Assembly: GCA_012799975.1 (NCBI GenBank) | Contig: JAAZKF010000057.1 | Coordinates: 1 to 33,384, forward strand | Reading direction: 5' to 3' | DNA from: Burkholderiales bacterium | GTDB taxonomy: Bacteria > Vulcanimicrobiota > Xenobia > Xenobiales > Xenobiaceae | Length of the DNA: 33,384 nucleotides | Part shown: piece by piece, positions 1 through 7,155 of the stretch | Numbering within the stretch: position 1 is the first letter of the stretch | Layout of the letters: every line of letters begins with the position of its first letter | The notes under the pieces: generated by a model | Seen by the model: only the letters and a program-made list of their open reading frames with translations | Told to the model about the DNA's origin: nothing | Database searches by the model: none | Translations under genes and position numbers: made by a program

Positions 1-1053
1 CTGGTCCTGTCGCCCCGCCTGGAGAGCGGCGCGGGTCGCCTTCAGATGACCTGGGGATGGACCAATCCCTCTTCCAAGATACTGGACCCCGAGTTCACCT
101 ACTCCAGTTTCAACGGGTCGGTCTGGACCCGCCCCAAGGCTCCCTATTTCGGGGATAATCTGGGCCGTCTGCGCAAGCTGGACATGGCTCGGGCCCGCCA
201 GGCGGTGGGTGTGATCTACCAGCGCACCCTGGACCAGGACGACCGGGCCTTCGAGATCCTCTATGCGGTGTCGGGAGATGGAGGCTGGAGTTACACCCGC
301 CCTGCCGTCGCTGACAGTTACGTACATGAGGATAGCGTAGGGACCGCGGTGGCCATGGCGGGGATCGGCGGGAGGAGGCCGACCTTCGCCCTGGGTTGGC
401 TTACCGAGGGGCAGGCCGTCCGGGTCGGGGTCTTGGACCCCTCCAACAACAGCGATCGCCCCCGAGCCAACAACCTGGGGACCCATGGCTCCCGCTCTGT
501 GCGCCTGGAACTGGCCGGAGACGGCGAGGGCGGCTTCCTCGCGGTCTGGTGTGATGGGCGCAAGCTGGAGTCCGCCAGACTCCGCCCCATCGTCGGGACG
601 CCCGAGTCCTCCGAGACCGTCTTTGCGGGTTCGGTGGGGCGGAACTTCGTGCTCACCGACTGGTCGGGGAAACGCCCCGCCCTGGTCTTCGAAGCCGATC
701 GCACCCCCACCGGGGGGGGACCTCGTCGGCAGGTGATGCGCTGGGAGGGCCGCCGCTGGCAGAAGGTAGATGTGGCGCCTCCTCCCCAAGGCGAAGCCGA
801 TGCGCCTTCTAGCCTGGAGGCGGTCCAGGATGAGGACGGCGAGTTCCACGTTCTGGCCCTGCCCCGTTCCGGGGGCGAGATCCTGTATTCACGCACCCTG
901 AAAGGCCGTTGGACCGAGCCGGAAACCGTTTTTTCGCTGAATTCCAGCCTGGGCGTCACGGGCTTCGATCTGGCCGTCCTCAAGGATCAGATCTTCGCCG
1001 TGGTGGCCCAGGGCCCCCATCTGCAGGTGGCGCGCAGGAGCCTCCAACCTTGA
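1..1053 (+). CDS. Beta-propeller/sialidase-like protein, 5'-truncated
   Basis: The reading frame is open from the first base, so the true start lies outside the window; about 350 C-terminal residues are visible. The sequence is rich in short Trp/Gly/Asp-containing strands. One motif, SGDGGWSYTRP, resembles the Asp-box (BNR) turn of sialidase-type beta-propellers, and phrases such as GEFHVLALPRSGGEILYSRT fit repeated propeller blades. No catalytic residues can be assigned, so an enzymatic role is not claimed; a secreted or periplasmic binding propeller is equally possible. Its TGA stop (1051-1053) overlaps the TTG start of the DUF523 gene, so the two are probably co-translated. The family assignment is inference from composition and one motif. 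Confidence 0.6.
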   Translation: MVLSPRLESGAGRLQMTWGWTNPSSKILDPEFTYSSFNGSVWTRPKAPYFGDNLGRLRKLDMARARQAVGVIYQRTLDQDDRAFEILYAVSGDGGWSYTRPAVADSYVHEDSVGTAVAMAGIGGRRPTFALGWLTEGQAVRVGVLDPSNNSDRPRANNLGTHGSRSVRLELAGDGEGGFLAVWCDGRKLESARLRPIVGTPESSETVFAGSVGRNFVLTDWSGKRPALVFEADRTPTGGGPRRQVMRWEGRRWQKVDVAPPPQGEADAPSSLEAVQDEDGEFHVLALPRSGGEILYSRTLKGRWTEPETVFSLNSSLGVTGFDLAVLKDQIFAVVAQGPHLQVARRSLQP

Positions 1054-1514
1054 ACGGGGAAGCCAGCCCCATCCTGGTCTCGGCCTGCCTGGTCGGCGTG
1101 CCTTGCCGCTATGACGGGCAGGAACGCCCCAGTCCCGGGGTGCGGCGCCTCTTCGAGGAGGGTCGGGCCGTGGCGGTCTGCCCCGAGGAACTCGGAGGCC
1201 TGGGAACCCCCCGACCGGCTGCGGGCCTGGAGGGTGGGGGAGGGGCGGAGGTCTGGCAGGGACGGGCCCGGGTGCTGAATCGCCTGGGGGTCGATGTCAC
1301 CGAAGCTTTCCAGAACGGGGCCCGGGAGGCCCTGCGTCAGGCTCGGGAGTGCGGCGCCCGGCGGGCCATCCTCAAACAACACAGCCCCTCCTGCGGAGTG
1401 GGCAGCGCCGGGAGCTCTGCGGGCACCCGGATCCCGGCCGATGGAGTTACCACGGCCCTACTGCGCAGCGAGGGAATCCAGGTCATCTCCGACGAGGAAT
1501 TCGAGATTTCATGA
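1050..1514 (+). CDS. DUF523 / TudS-type desulfidase-like protein
   Basis: A 154-residue protein of the DUF523 family. The visible signatures are VSACLVGVPCRYDG near the N-terminus (Cys13, Cys19), AVCPEELGG (Cys44) and ILKQHSPSCGVG (Cys115). Family members characterised as TudS bind a [4Fe-4S] cluster through three such cysteines and remove sulfur from thiouracil, and the fused RudS form acts on tRNA 4-thiouridine; the activity here is inferred. I chose the TTG at 1050 because AGGAG lies 9 nt upstream (1036-1040) and the protein then begins just before the conserved VSACL strand. An in-frame start further upstream would add over 40 residues lying inside the preceding gene. The stop overlaps the thiI ATG (ATGA), coupling it to a tRNA thiolation gene. 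Confidence 0.85.
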   Translation: MNGEASPILVSACLVGVPCRYDGQERPSPGVRRLFEEGRAVAVCPEELGGLGTPRPAAGLEGGGGAEVWQGRARVLNRLGVDVTEAFQNGAREALRQARECGARRAILKQHSPSCGVGSAGSSAGTRIPADGVTTALLRSEGIQVISDEEFEIS

Positions 1515-2746
1515 AACTGGTAATCCACTACCACGAGATAGCCTTGAAGGGGCGCAACCGCAACCTCTTCGTCCAGCGCCTGGTGCGCAACCTGCGCAGC
1601 ACCTTCCAGGATCTGGGGAGGGTTTCGGTCCGGACCTTGTTCGGTCGGCTCACCGTTACGCTGCCCGGCGAGGATGCCGAAGAGGTGCATCGCCGGATGG
1701 CGGGGGTTTTCGGCGTGGCCAACTACTCGCTGGTCGAGGAGGTCGCCCAGGATTTCTCCGAGATCGCCCAGGCCGCCTGGCGACAGGTCCAGGAGTCGCC
1801 GGCTCGCAGCTTTGCCGTGCGTTGCCGGCGCCCCGACAAGAACTTCCCCATGGGCTCGTTGGACATGGAGCGGGAGGTGGGGGCCTTCATCTGGAGGGCG
1901 GCCCGCGACGAGGGCCGCGATCTGAGGGTCGATTTGACCCGTCCCGAGCTGACGGTCCGCCTGGAGATCGTCAATGGCACCGCCCTGGTCAGCGGTTCGC
2001 GTCACCAGGGCCCGGGGGGGCTGCCGGTGGGCACCGGCGGCAGGGTCGTGGGCCTGCTCTCCTCGGGCTTCGATTCGCCTGTGGCCTGCTGGAACCTGAT
2101 GAAGAGAGGGGCGGAGGTGGTGATGTGCCATTTCCACGCCCATCCCTTCACGGACCGGGCCAGTCTGGAGAACTGTCGTCAACTGGCCGACATCCTCACC
2201 CGCTTCCAGTATCGGACCCGACTATACCTGGTGGCCTTCGCTCCGGTCCAGGAGGAGATCCTCAGCCTGACCCCCTCGGAACTCCGGATGGTCCTCTATC
2301 GGCGCTCGATGTTCCGGATCGCCCAGGCCGTGGCCCGACGCGAGCGCGCCCAGGCCCTGCTGACGGGCGAGAGCCTGGGCCAGGTGGCCTCCCAGACCCT
2401 GACCAATCTGGCCGTCATCGACCAGGCGGCCACCATGCCCGTCCTGCGCCCCCTGATCGGGGCCGACAAGGAGGAGATCATGGCCCGGGCCCGCCAGATC
2501 GGGACCTATGAGCTTTCAGCCCAACCCTACGAGGATTGCTGCTCGCTGATGGTGGCGCGCCATCCCGCTACCCGGGCCGCTCTCGAGGAGGTCCTGCGCA
2601 TCGAGGAGGCCCTGGAACTGGCGGAGGTGGAAGGCTCGGCTTTGGAGGGGGCCGAGGTGATCGACCTGAAGTGGCGTGGCCAGGCCGGCATGCTGCGGAA
2701 GGTGCTCCGGGAGCCGGTGACCCCCCGACTTCGGGGAGAGCTGTAG
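1511..2746 (+). CDS. thiI: tRNA 4-thiouridine synthase / sulfurtransferase ThiI
   Basis: A 411-residue ThiI. An N-terminal ferredoxin-like plus THUMP region (about residues 1-165, with HYHEIALKGRNR at the start) precedes the PP-loop adenylation motif LLSSGFDSPVA (about 182-192). Later blocks LLTGESLGQVASQTLTN and YEDCCSL are typical of the family. ThiI adenylates U8 of tRNA and receives persulfide sulfur to make s4U; in many bacteria it also serves thiazole synthesis. The C-terminal rhodanese domain of the enterobacterial enzyme is absent, so this is the short form. The ATG at 1511 overlaps the stop of the DUF523 gene by four bases, which argues for translational coupling. No thiamine genes are in view, so the tRNA role is favoured. 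Confidence 0.93.
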   Translation: MKLVIHYHEIALKGRNRNLFVQRLVRNLRSTFQDLGRVSVRTLFGRLTVTLPGEDAEEVHRRMAGVFGVANYSLVEEVAQDFSEIAQAAWRQVQESPARSFAVRCRRPDKNFPMGSLDMEREVGAFIWRAARDEGRDLRVDLTRPELTVRLEIVNGTALVSGSRHQGPGGLPVGTGGRVVGLLSSGFDSPVACWNLMKRGAEVVMCHFHAHPFTDRASLENCRQLADILTRFQYRTRLYLVAFAPVQEEILSLTPSELRMVLYRRSMFRIAQAVARRERAQALLTGESLGQVASQTLTNLAVIDQAATMPVLRPLIGADKEEIMARARQIGTYELSAQPYEDCCSLMVARHPATRAALEEVLRIEEALELAEVEGSALEGAEVIDLKWRGQAGMLRKVLREPVTPRLRGEL

Positions 2747-2779
2747 AGCAAACCCCGGATTCTCGCGCAGGCAGCGGAT

Positions 2780-3232
2780 TCAGGCAGGGAAGTTTCCGTC
2801 CCGGCGCACCGAGCGATCGGAGTGTTCGACCAGGTAGCGGGTCAGGAACCCCACCAGGAGGGGGTTTGCCTCCAGGCCCGGGCAGTGGGACAGGGCTTCT
2901 TCGGGCTTCCAGCCCAGAACCCGACCGGCGTGGGCCAGGACTACCGTGGCGGCCCGGAACCCGGTCTGAGAGAGTACCAGGAAGGGCCCCGGGCTGCGGG
3001 CGAATTCCCGGCGGGCTTGGTCCATGTCCTGTTCGGAAAGGGTCTCCGCCGTCAGGGGAAGGCGCACCACCTTCAAGCCCTCCGCGGGGGTCGGAGCCTC
3101 CTGGGTGGGGATCTCGGTAGACCTGCGGCAATCCAGGACCACTGCGGGGGTTTCCACCTGGTCCCTGGAGGCCACCGGAGCAGCGGTGATCTTCCTGCCG
3201 TTTACCTCAACATCCACTCGCAAGACCTGCAT
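2780..3232 (-). CDS. DSP/DUF442-like phosphatase fold with catalytic Cys replaced by Ser
   Basis: A 150-residue protein resembling the small tyrosine-phosphatase/rhodanese-like DUF442 group. It has a VVLDCRRSTE strand (31-40) where the family has 'v-i-D-l-R...E', a VVRLPLTAETLSEQDM segment, and the active-site loop LVLSQTGFRAA (85-95). The family normally has CRxGxR here; this protein has S88-Q-T-G-F-R93, so the nucleophilic Cys is lost. The trailing GWKPEEAL also fits the family. The ATG at 3232 was chosen because AGGAGG sits just upstream (3235-3240), though spacing is short; a TTG three codons in would space better. It is the last gene of an ATPase-MscS-phosphatase-like set, 79 nt after the MscS stop. 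It is probably a binding or regulatory pseudoenzyme. Confidence 0.7.
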   Translation of the reverse strand: MQVLRVDVEVNGRKITAAPVASRDQVETPAVVLDCRRSTEIPTQEAPTPAEGLKVVRLPLTAETLSEQDMDQARREFARSPGPFLVLSQTGFRAATVVLAHAGRVLGWKPEEALSHCPGLEANPLLVGFLTRYLVEHSDRSVRRDGNFPA

Positions 3233-3311
3233 ATCCTCCTGAAGGCTCGAAACCTTCCCGCAGGGGTGCAGGTCTCCTGCCGTTCTTGGGAGGACGTTTT
3301 CACCGGCCGGG

Positions 3312-4091
3312 TCAGGCCTCCTGGAGCACACCGCGGCGGCGGAGTTCCTGTTTGACCCGGATGGTCATGTCGTTCATCATGGCTGACATTTGTCGGTGCT
3401 CGTACACGTAGGCCTTGATCCGCAGCAAGGTCCAGGGGGTCGCACCCATATGGTCGGTGACCAGGACGACCACCGGCTTGGAGAGGAGGGTGTAGGGGCT
3501 GCACCAGGCGGCTTCCCAGCCGATGGTCTCCAGGAGGCGGGGGTCTGAGCTGAGCGGCAGATACAGGCTGGTTACCACCAGGCAGTCGGGGACCCCCGAG
3601 TTGTAGTTCCACACGTCGCGGGAGGCTACCAGGCTGTTGGGCAGGGTGATCACGGTGTCTTCGGGGGTGATCACCCGTGTGGTCAGCAGACCGATGTGGA
3701 TGACTTCTCCTTGGGCTTCGCCGACGCCGATCTGGTCGCCCAACTGGAAGGGTTTGTCGAAGAGGATGACCATCCCGCCCACCAGGTTGCGCACCAGTTC
3801 CTGCCCGCCCAGACCCAGGGCCAGGCCGAAGGTCGTCAGGGTGGCCAGTTTGACCTCCCGGGTGGGGGCCACCAGTTCCAGGCCCAGGGCCAAGGCCAGC
3901 ATCATGACCAGGAAACGGATTATCGAGGCCGCCCTCTTCAGGGCGAAGCGCGAGCGGGGATTCCGTCGGCCCAGCCTGTCCAGGAAGGCTTCCACCAGGC
4001 GGTTGATCCCCAGCGCCACCCCCGCCAGTGCAAGGAGCAACAAGAGGTTGTGCGGGGTCAGCAGGTCCAAGAGTCCGATTCCGGTTTCCAT
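3312..4091 (-). CDS. Small-conductance mechanosensitive channel, MscS family (short form)
   Basis: A 259-residue integral membrane protein. Two hydrophobic spans (about residues 12-30 and 55-75) precede the pore-lining helix and beta-domain hallmark ALGLGGQELVRNLVGG (91-106), then VILFDKPFQLGDQI and VITLPNSLVASRDVWNY. This is the conserved MscS core: it opens under membrane tension to release solutes. The C-terminal alpha-beta domain is present, and the length is close to minimal MscS. The ATG at 4091 is preceded by GGAGG with 5-nt spacing. It starts 16 nt after the stop of the large ATPase and is followed by the phosphatase-like gene, so the three look like one transcription unit. Gating by those partners would be inference. 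Confidence 0.92.
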   Translation of the reverse strand: METGIGLLDLLTPHNLLLLLALAGVALGINRLVEAFLDRLGRRNPRSRFALKRAASIIRFLVMMLALALGLELVAPTREVKLATLTTFGLALGLGGQELVRNLVGGMVILFDKPFQLGDQIGVGEAQGEVIHIGLLTTRVITPEDTVITLPNSLVASRDVWNYNSGVPDCLVVTSLYLPLSSDPRLLETIGWEAAWCSPYTLLSKPVVVLVTDHMGATPWTLLRIKAYVYEHRQMSAMMNDMTIRVKQELRRRGVLQEA

Positions 4092-4107
4092 CGGGGCCTC
4101 CGTCCTC

Positions 4108-6804
4108 CTACAACAGGTTGAGCCGGTACAGGACCTGCCTGACCGGCGAGCGGGCCTCAGGCCGCACGCGGAATCCGGGGTGGTCGGGATCGTCCTCCAG
4201 GAGCCGCCGGCCGACCAGGTCCAGCAGGTGGGCCTGACTGGCCGGAAGCGACAGGTCGAAGACCTCGGCGTGTTCGGCAGGGGTCAGGCTGCCGTGCTGG
4301 AGGACCGCCACCAGGGTGTAGTAGATTTCCAGGGGCAGGTCCTCCACGGCGTCGGTCCGGATCGACTGGGCCAGGGGCTTGACGGTCAGCGTCCCCCGTT
4401 CGGCCGGCTCGATCGAGTCCAGCCAGATCTCCAGCGCGCTGCGGAAGACTCCACCCGAATGCTTGTGAAGCGTGCTGAAGAAATGCGACTCGGGATCGTC
4501 GGAACTGTTGGCCCCGCCAGACCAGCGGAGCCGCGTCGACTGGTCGGTGGTGCCGTCCAGGAAGCGTAGCCGCAGTCCGGAAAGGCGGTGGCGGACCATG
4601 ATCGCCTCGCGCAACTCGGCGGGTCCGACCGTCTCGGCGTGCAGTCGGTGGGTGAAGTTGGTCTCGAATCCGCAGGCCGCGTTCAGGAGCCTGGCGGCAT
4701 ACAGGTTCAGCACGACGATCCAGAGGGCCTCCGGTTGGGTGCGCTGGATGGTCTGCAACAGGCCCTTGATGGCCTGGAATCCACCGATCCGGCGCAGATA
4801 GAGCCGCTCAGCCTCCTCCAGGATTATCACCTGCCGGGTCCCTTCCAATGGCTGGGTCTGCAGCCACTCCTGCAGCCCATCCTCGCTGTAGATCCGGGTC
4901 GGCGGCTGCATCCGGACGACGGGCAGCCCCTCCAGGACCCCCTTTGCAGCGCAGTTCAGCAGGCTGGTCTTGCCGCTGCCCCGGGCCCCCCGGATCATCA
5001 CCGCGGTCGGTCGGCCGGCCTCCCACGAGGCGCGGGCGGCTCCGATGGCCTCCAGTTCCAGGTTGCGGCCCACCAGGAACCGGGGGTCATTGACGGGGAG
5101 GGGGCGGAAGAGGCGCCGGTAGGTGACCGGCAGCTCCATTCGCGCCAGGGTCGAGACCTCATCCCCCGGCATGGCAGGTCTCAGCTCGACCTGGGGGCGG
5201 TTTTCGGTGGCTGCCGGGATCCAGCCCAGGCGGACCAGGGTCAGCTGGGATTCGTTCTTCAAGAACTGCCAGGAACGGCGCAACCCGGCCTGGGCCGTGG
5301 TCTGGGCCAGGGCCTCCAGGCGGTCGTTCAGGCGGTTGGCCCCCAGGCGCAGGCGGAAATCCGCCGCCATGCGCGGGCAGCGATCCAAGACCAGGCGGAC
5401 CTCCCAGATGACCTCGGTCAGCAGTCTCGCGGCCAGGGGAGAAAGGAAGCTGCGCACCGGGGGCAGGGAGGCTTCCTGCCGCTCCAGGTTCAGGGCCTGG
5501 GCCTGCAGGGCTTCGCGGGCCAGCCCCACCTCCTGCTGGAAGTCTTCCGAGTCCCGGCTGTATTCCAGAAGCTCGCGGGCCCTCTGGGACTCGCAACTCA
5601 GCTCTTCGAGTCGGGCCTCCAGGTTCTCCAGGGCTTCCTTCAGCCGCGGGCGGGCGCCCACCTCGAAGGCCCGCAGGAAAACGCGGGTCGGAGCCGAGCG
5701 GAAGGGCAGGGGACGTCGCCCTGCCGTGGCCCGGACCAGGTCTTCCGGGGCCTTCTGAGCGAAGGCCGTCACCTTCCGGGTCAGGTTCTCCAGGTGGCGG
5801 ACCGATCCGGTCAGCAGCGAGACCGGGACCGTCAGATCCTGGTCGACTCCGTGCTCGGCGGCCATCTGGAGGACCTCCGTCAGTTCGCGCACCTCACGCC
5901 GACAGGCAGTGTCCTCCCGCTCCTCCACGGCGAGCAGGCCCGCCAGGAGGCCCTCCAGGCCATCCCAGAGCCGCTCGATGTGGGCTTCCAGGGCCACTTC
6001 GGTGGCGGCCACCTCCATGGCGTCGCGCAGGCGTTGTCGGGAGGCCTTGGAGGGAGCATGCCCGGTTCGGTTGGCCAGCAGGGCCCGGCGCAGGCCGGCC
6101 GGGAATCTCTCTTCCAGCTCGTGGATCAGGCGGAGCAGGCCCTTCAGGGGATCCCGGGGGGACTGCGCTCGCATCGAGCGCCGGGCGGCCCGGACCATCA
6201 GGGGGGGCAGGAGGGCCCGGTCCTGGGCCAGGCAGTCTCTTCGCCAGTCCTGCAGGCCCTTCAAGGCCCGGAGGTCCAGGCGGACCACGACCTCTCGGGC
6301 CTGCCGGTCCAGACGCTCCAGGATCACCGCAACCTGAAAACGGGCCACGTTCCGGGCTGCCAGGGGACGCGCCTTGGACCGCTCCCGGATCGGACCGCCG
6401 GGAAGGCCTTCCAGGCAAGAGTTGGTCCGCGGGAGCTGCTCCGGGATCCGTTCCACGGCCCGTTCCAGGGTGCGCGTCATCCGTTCCAGGGTCAACCATA
6501 TCCGTCGCCCCGGGGGAACCCGCTCCAACGAGCGCAGGGCGGGCTGGAGGCGTTCCTGGCGCAGGGCCCGGTGCTTTTCGGCCAGCTCAGTAAGCCCCAC
6601 CTGAGGTATTCCGCCCCGGGGGAGGATCTGCTCGGTCCGCTCGGGGAAGGCGGTCTCGAGGGCTTCGAGATCGGCGCGGGCCGCCTCGGAAAGGCGCTGG
6701 AGCCCGGAGGCGAGCTCGCCGAGCAGGGCCGACCAGGAGAAGGTCGATGCGGGTTCTCCTGTCGGCGGTTCGGCCAGAAAATTTCCTTCTACCGTGCGCT
6801 GCAT
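4108..6804 (-). CDS. Large coiled-coil protein with C-terminal AAA-type ATPase domain
   Basis: An 898-residue protein. The first ~570 residues are Arg/Leu/Glu-rich helices, with long heptad-like stretches of E, L, R and A, and no recognisable catalytic motif. A nucleotide-binding domain follows: Walker A GARGSGKTS at 606-614 and a Walker B-like hydrophobic strand QVIILEEAERLYLRR about 50 residues later. A C-terminal helical or winged-helix-like segment (about 750-898) ends in VRQVLYRLNLL. I start at 6804 because GGGAGG precedes that ATG by 6 nt; an upstream in-frame extension of 61 residues runs into the divergent control region. The family is not recognised beyond AAA/STAND-like P-loop. It leads the unit containing MscS (16-nt gap), which suggests an ATP-dependent regulator or scaffold for the channel. 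Confidence 0.75.
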   Translation of the reverse strand: MQRTVEGNFLAEPPTGEPASTFSWSALLGELASGLQRLSEAARADLEALETAFPERTEQILPRGGIPQVGLTELAEKHRALRQERLQPALRSLERVPPGRRIWLTLERMTRTLERAVERIPEQLPRTNSCLEGLPGGPIRERSKARPLAARNVARFQVAVILERLDRQAREVVVRLDLRALKGLQDWRRDCLAQDRALLPPLMVRAARRSMRAQSPRDPLKGLLRLIHELEERFPAGLRRALLANRTGHAPSKASRQRLRDAMEVAATEVALEAHIERLWDGLEGLLAGLLAVEEREDTACRREVRELTEVLQMAAEHGVDQDLTVPVSLLTGSVRHLENLTRKVTAFAQKAPEDLVRATAGRRPLPFRSAPTRVFLRAFEVGARPRLKEALENLEARLEELSCESQRARELLEYSRDSEDFQQEVGLAREALQAQALNLERQEASLPPVRSFLSPLAARLLTEVIWEVRLVLDRCPRMAADFRLRLGANRLNDRLEALAQTTAQAGLRRSWQFLKNESQLTLVRLGWIPAATENRPQVELRPAMPGDEVSTLARMELPVTYRRLFRPLPVNDPRFLVGRNLELEAIGAARASWEAGRPTAVMIRGARGSGKTSLLNCAAKGVLEGLPVVRMQPPTRIYSEDGLQEWLQTQPLEGTRQVIILEEAERLYLRRIGGFQAIKGLLQTIQRTQPEALWIVVLNLYAARLLNAACGFETNFTHRLHAETVGPAELREAIMVRHRLSGLRLRFLDGTTDQSTRLRWSGGANSSDDPESHFFSTLHKHSGGVFRSALEIWLDSIEPAERGTLTVKPLAQSIRTDAVEDLPLEIYYTLVAVLQHGSLTPAEHAEVFDLSLPASQAHLLDLVGRRLLEDDPDHPGFRVRPEARSPVRQVLYRLNLL

Positions 6805-7155
6805 CGGCAGCCTCCCACGAATCCCGGCGGCGCCGGTCGGGAGGGGCCCGCACTCGACTACCCGGGGGTCTACCCCGGGCAGCTTTTCCACCCCCACCGG
6901 TTGCCTTCCTCCGATTAACCTCTTTCGCTGCCAGATCTGGACCTTCCGGGGGAAGACGGAGGTCCCTGGAAGATCTGGAACGGGCATGGTTTGAGGCCAG
7001 ACGCAGGGTTCACCCCCCGGCCGTCTAATAGGGCGCCGCCGCCTGCCTCCAGCAGCCGGTGTTTCGGGCTATTCCCGGAACACGCGCCAAATCCACACGG
7101 GTTTCCGGCCTTCTGGCGCTCTTTACCATGCCGGACCCGGATTGTGCAGGTCTCG
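6805..7155. promoter_or_regulatory. Divergent control region between ATPase unit and second MscS gene
   Basis: A 351-bp non-coding stretch between two genes read outward. It holds a GC-rich stem-loop (6861-6879), a perfect 10-bp palindrome CCAGATCTGG (6931-6940), and a second copy of AGATCTGGA at 6971-6979 that repeats 6933-6941 in direct orientation. A dyad at about 6939-6965 (GGACC...GGTCC with an inner CTTCC/GGAAG) lies between the copies. No convincing -35/-10 pair stands out. Open frames crossing this region have poor composition and no ribosome site, so I treat it as regulatory. The operator role is inference. Confidence 0.5.
6861..6879. other. GC-rich stem-loop in ATPase leader
   Basis: CCCGGGG (6861-6867), a 5-nt loop, then CCCCGGG (6873-6879): a perfect 7-bp stem. 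It lies 57 bp upstream of the ATPase ATG in the minus-strand leader. No U-run follows on the minus strand; on the plus strand a short TTTT follows after four bases, too weak to call a terminator. Confidence 0.45.

Noticed and set aside
4588-6918. 776-codon open frame on the plus strand
   Set aside because: It is the antisense of the AAA-type ATPase gene, rich in Gln, Gly, Leu and Pro as expected of a GC-rich shadow; it has no motif and no ribosome site.
6991-7155. Upstream start for the long MscS-family gene
   Set aside because: It would place 55 Arg/Pro-rich residues before a clean signal peptide; the ATG at 7156 is the natural start.
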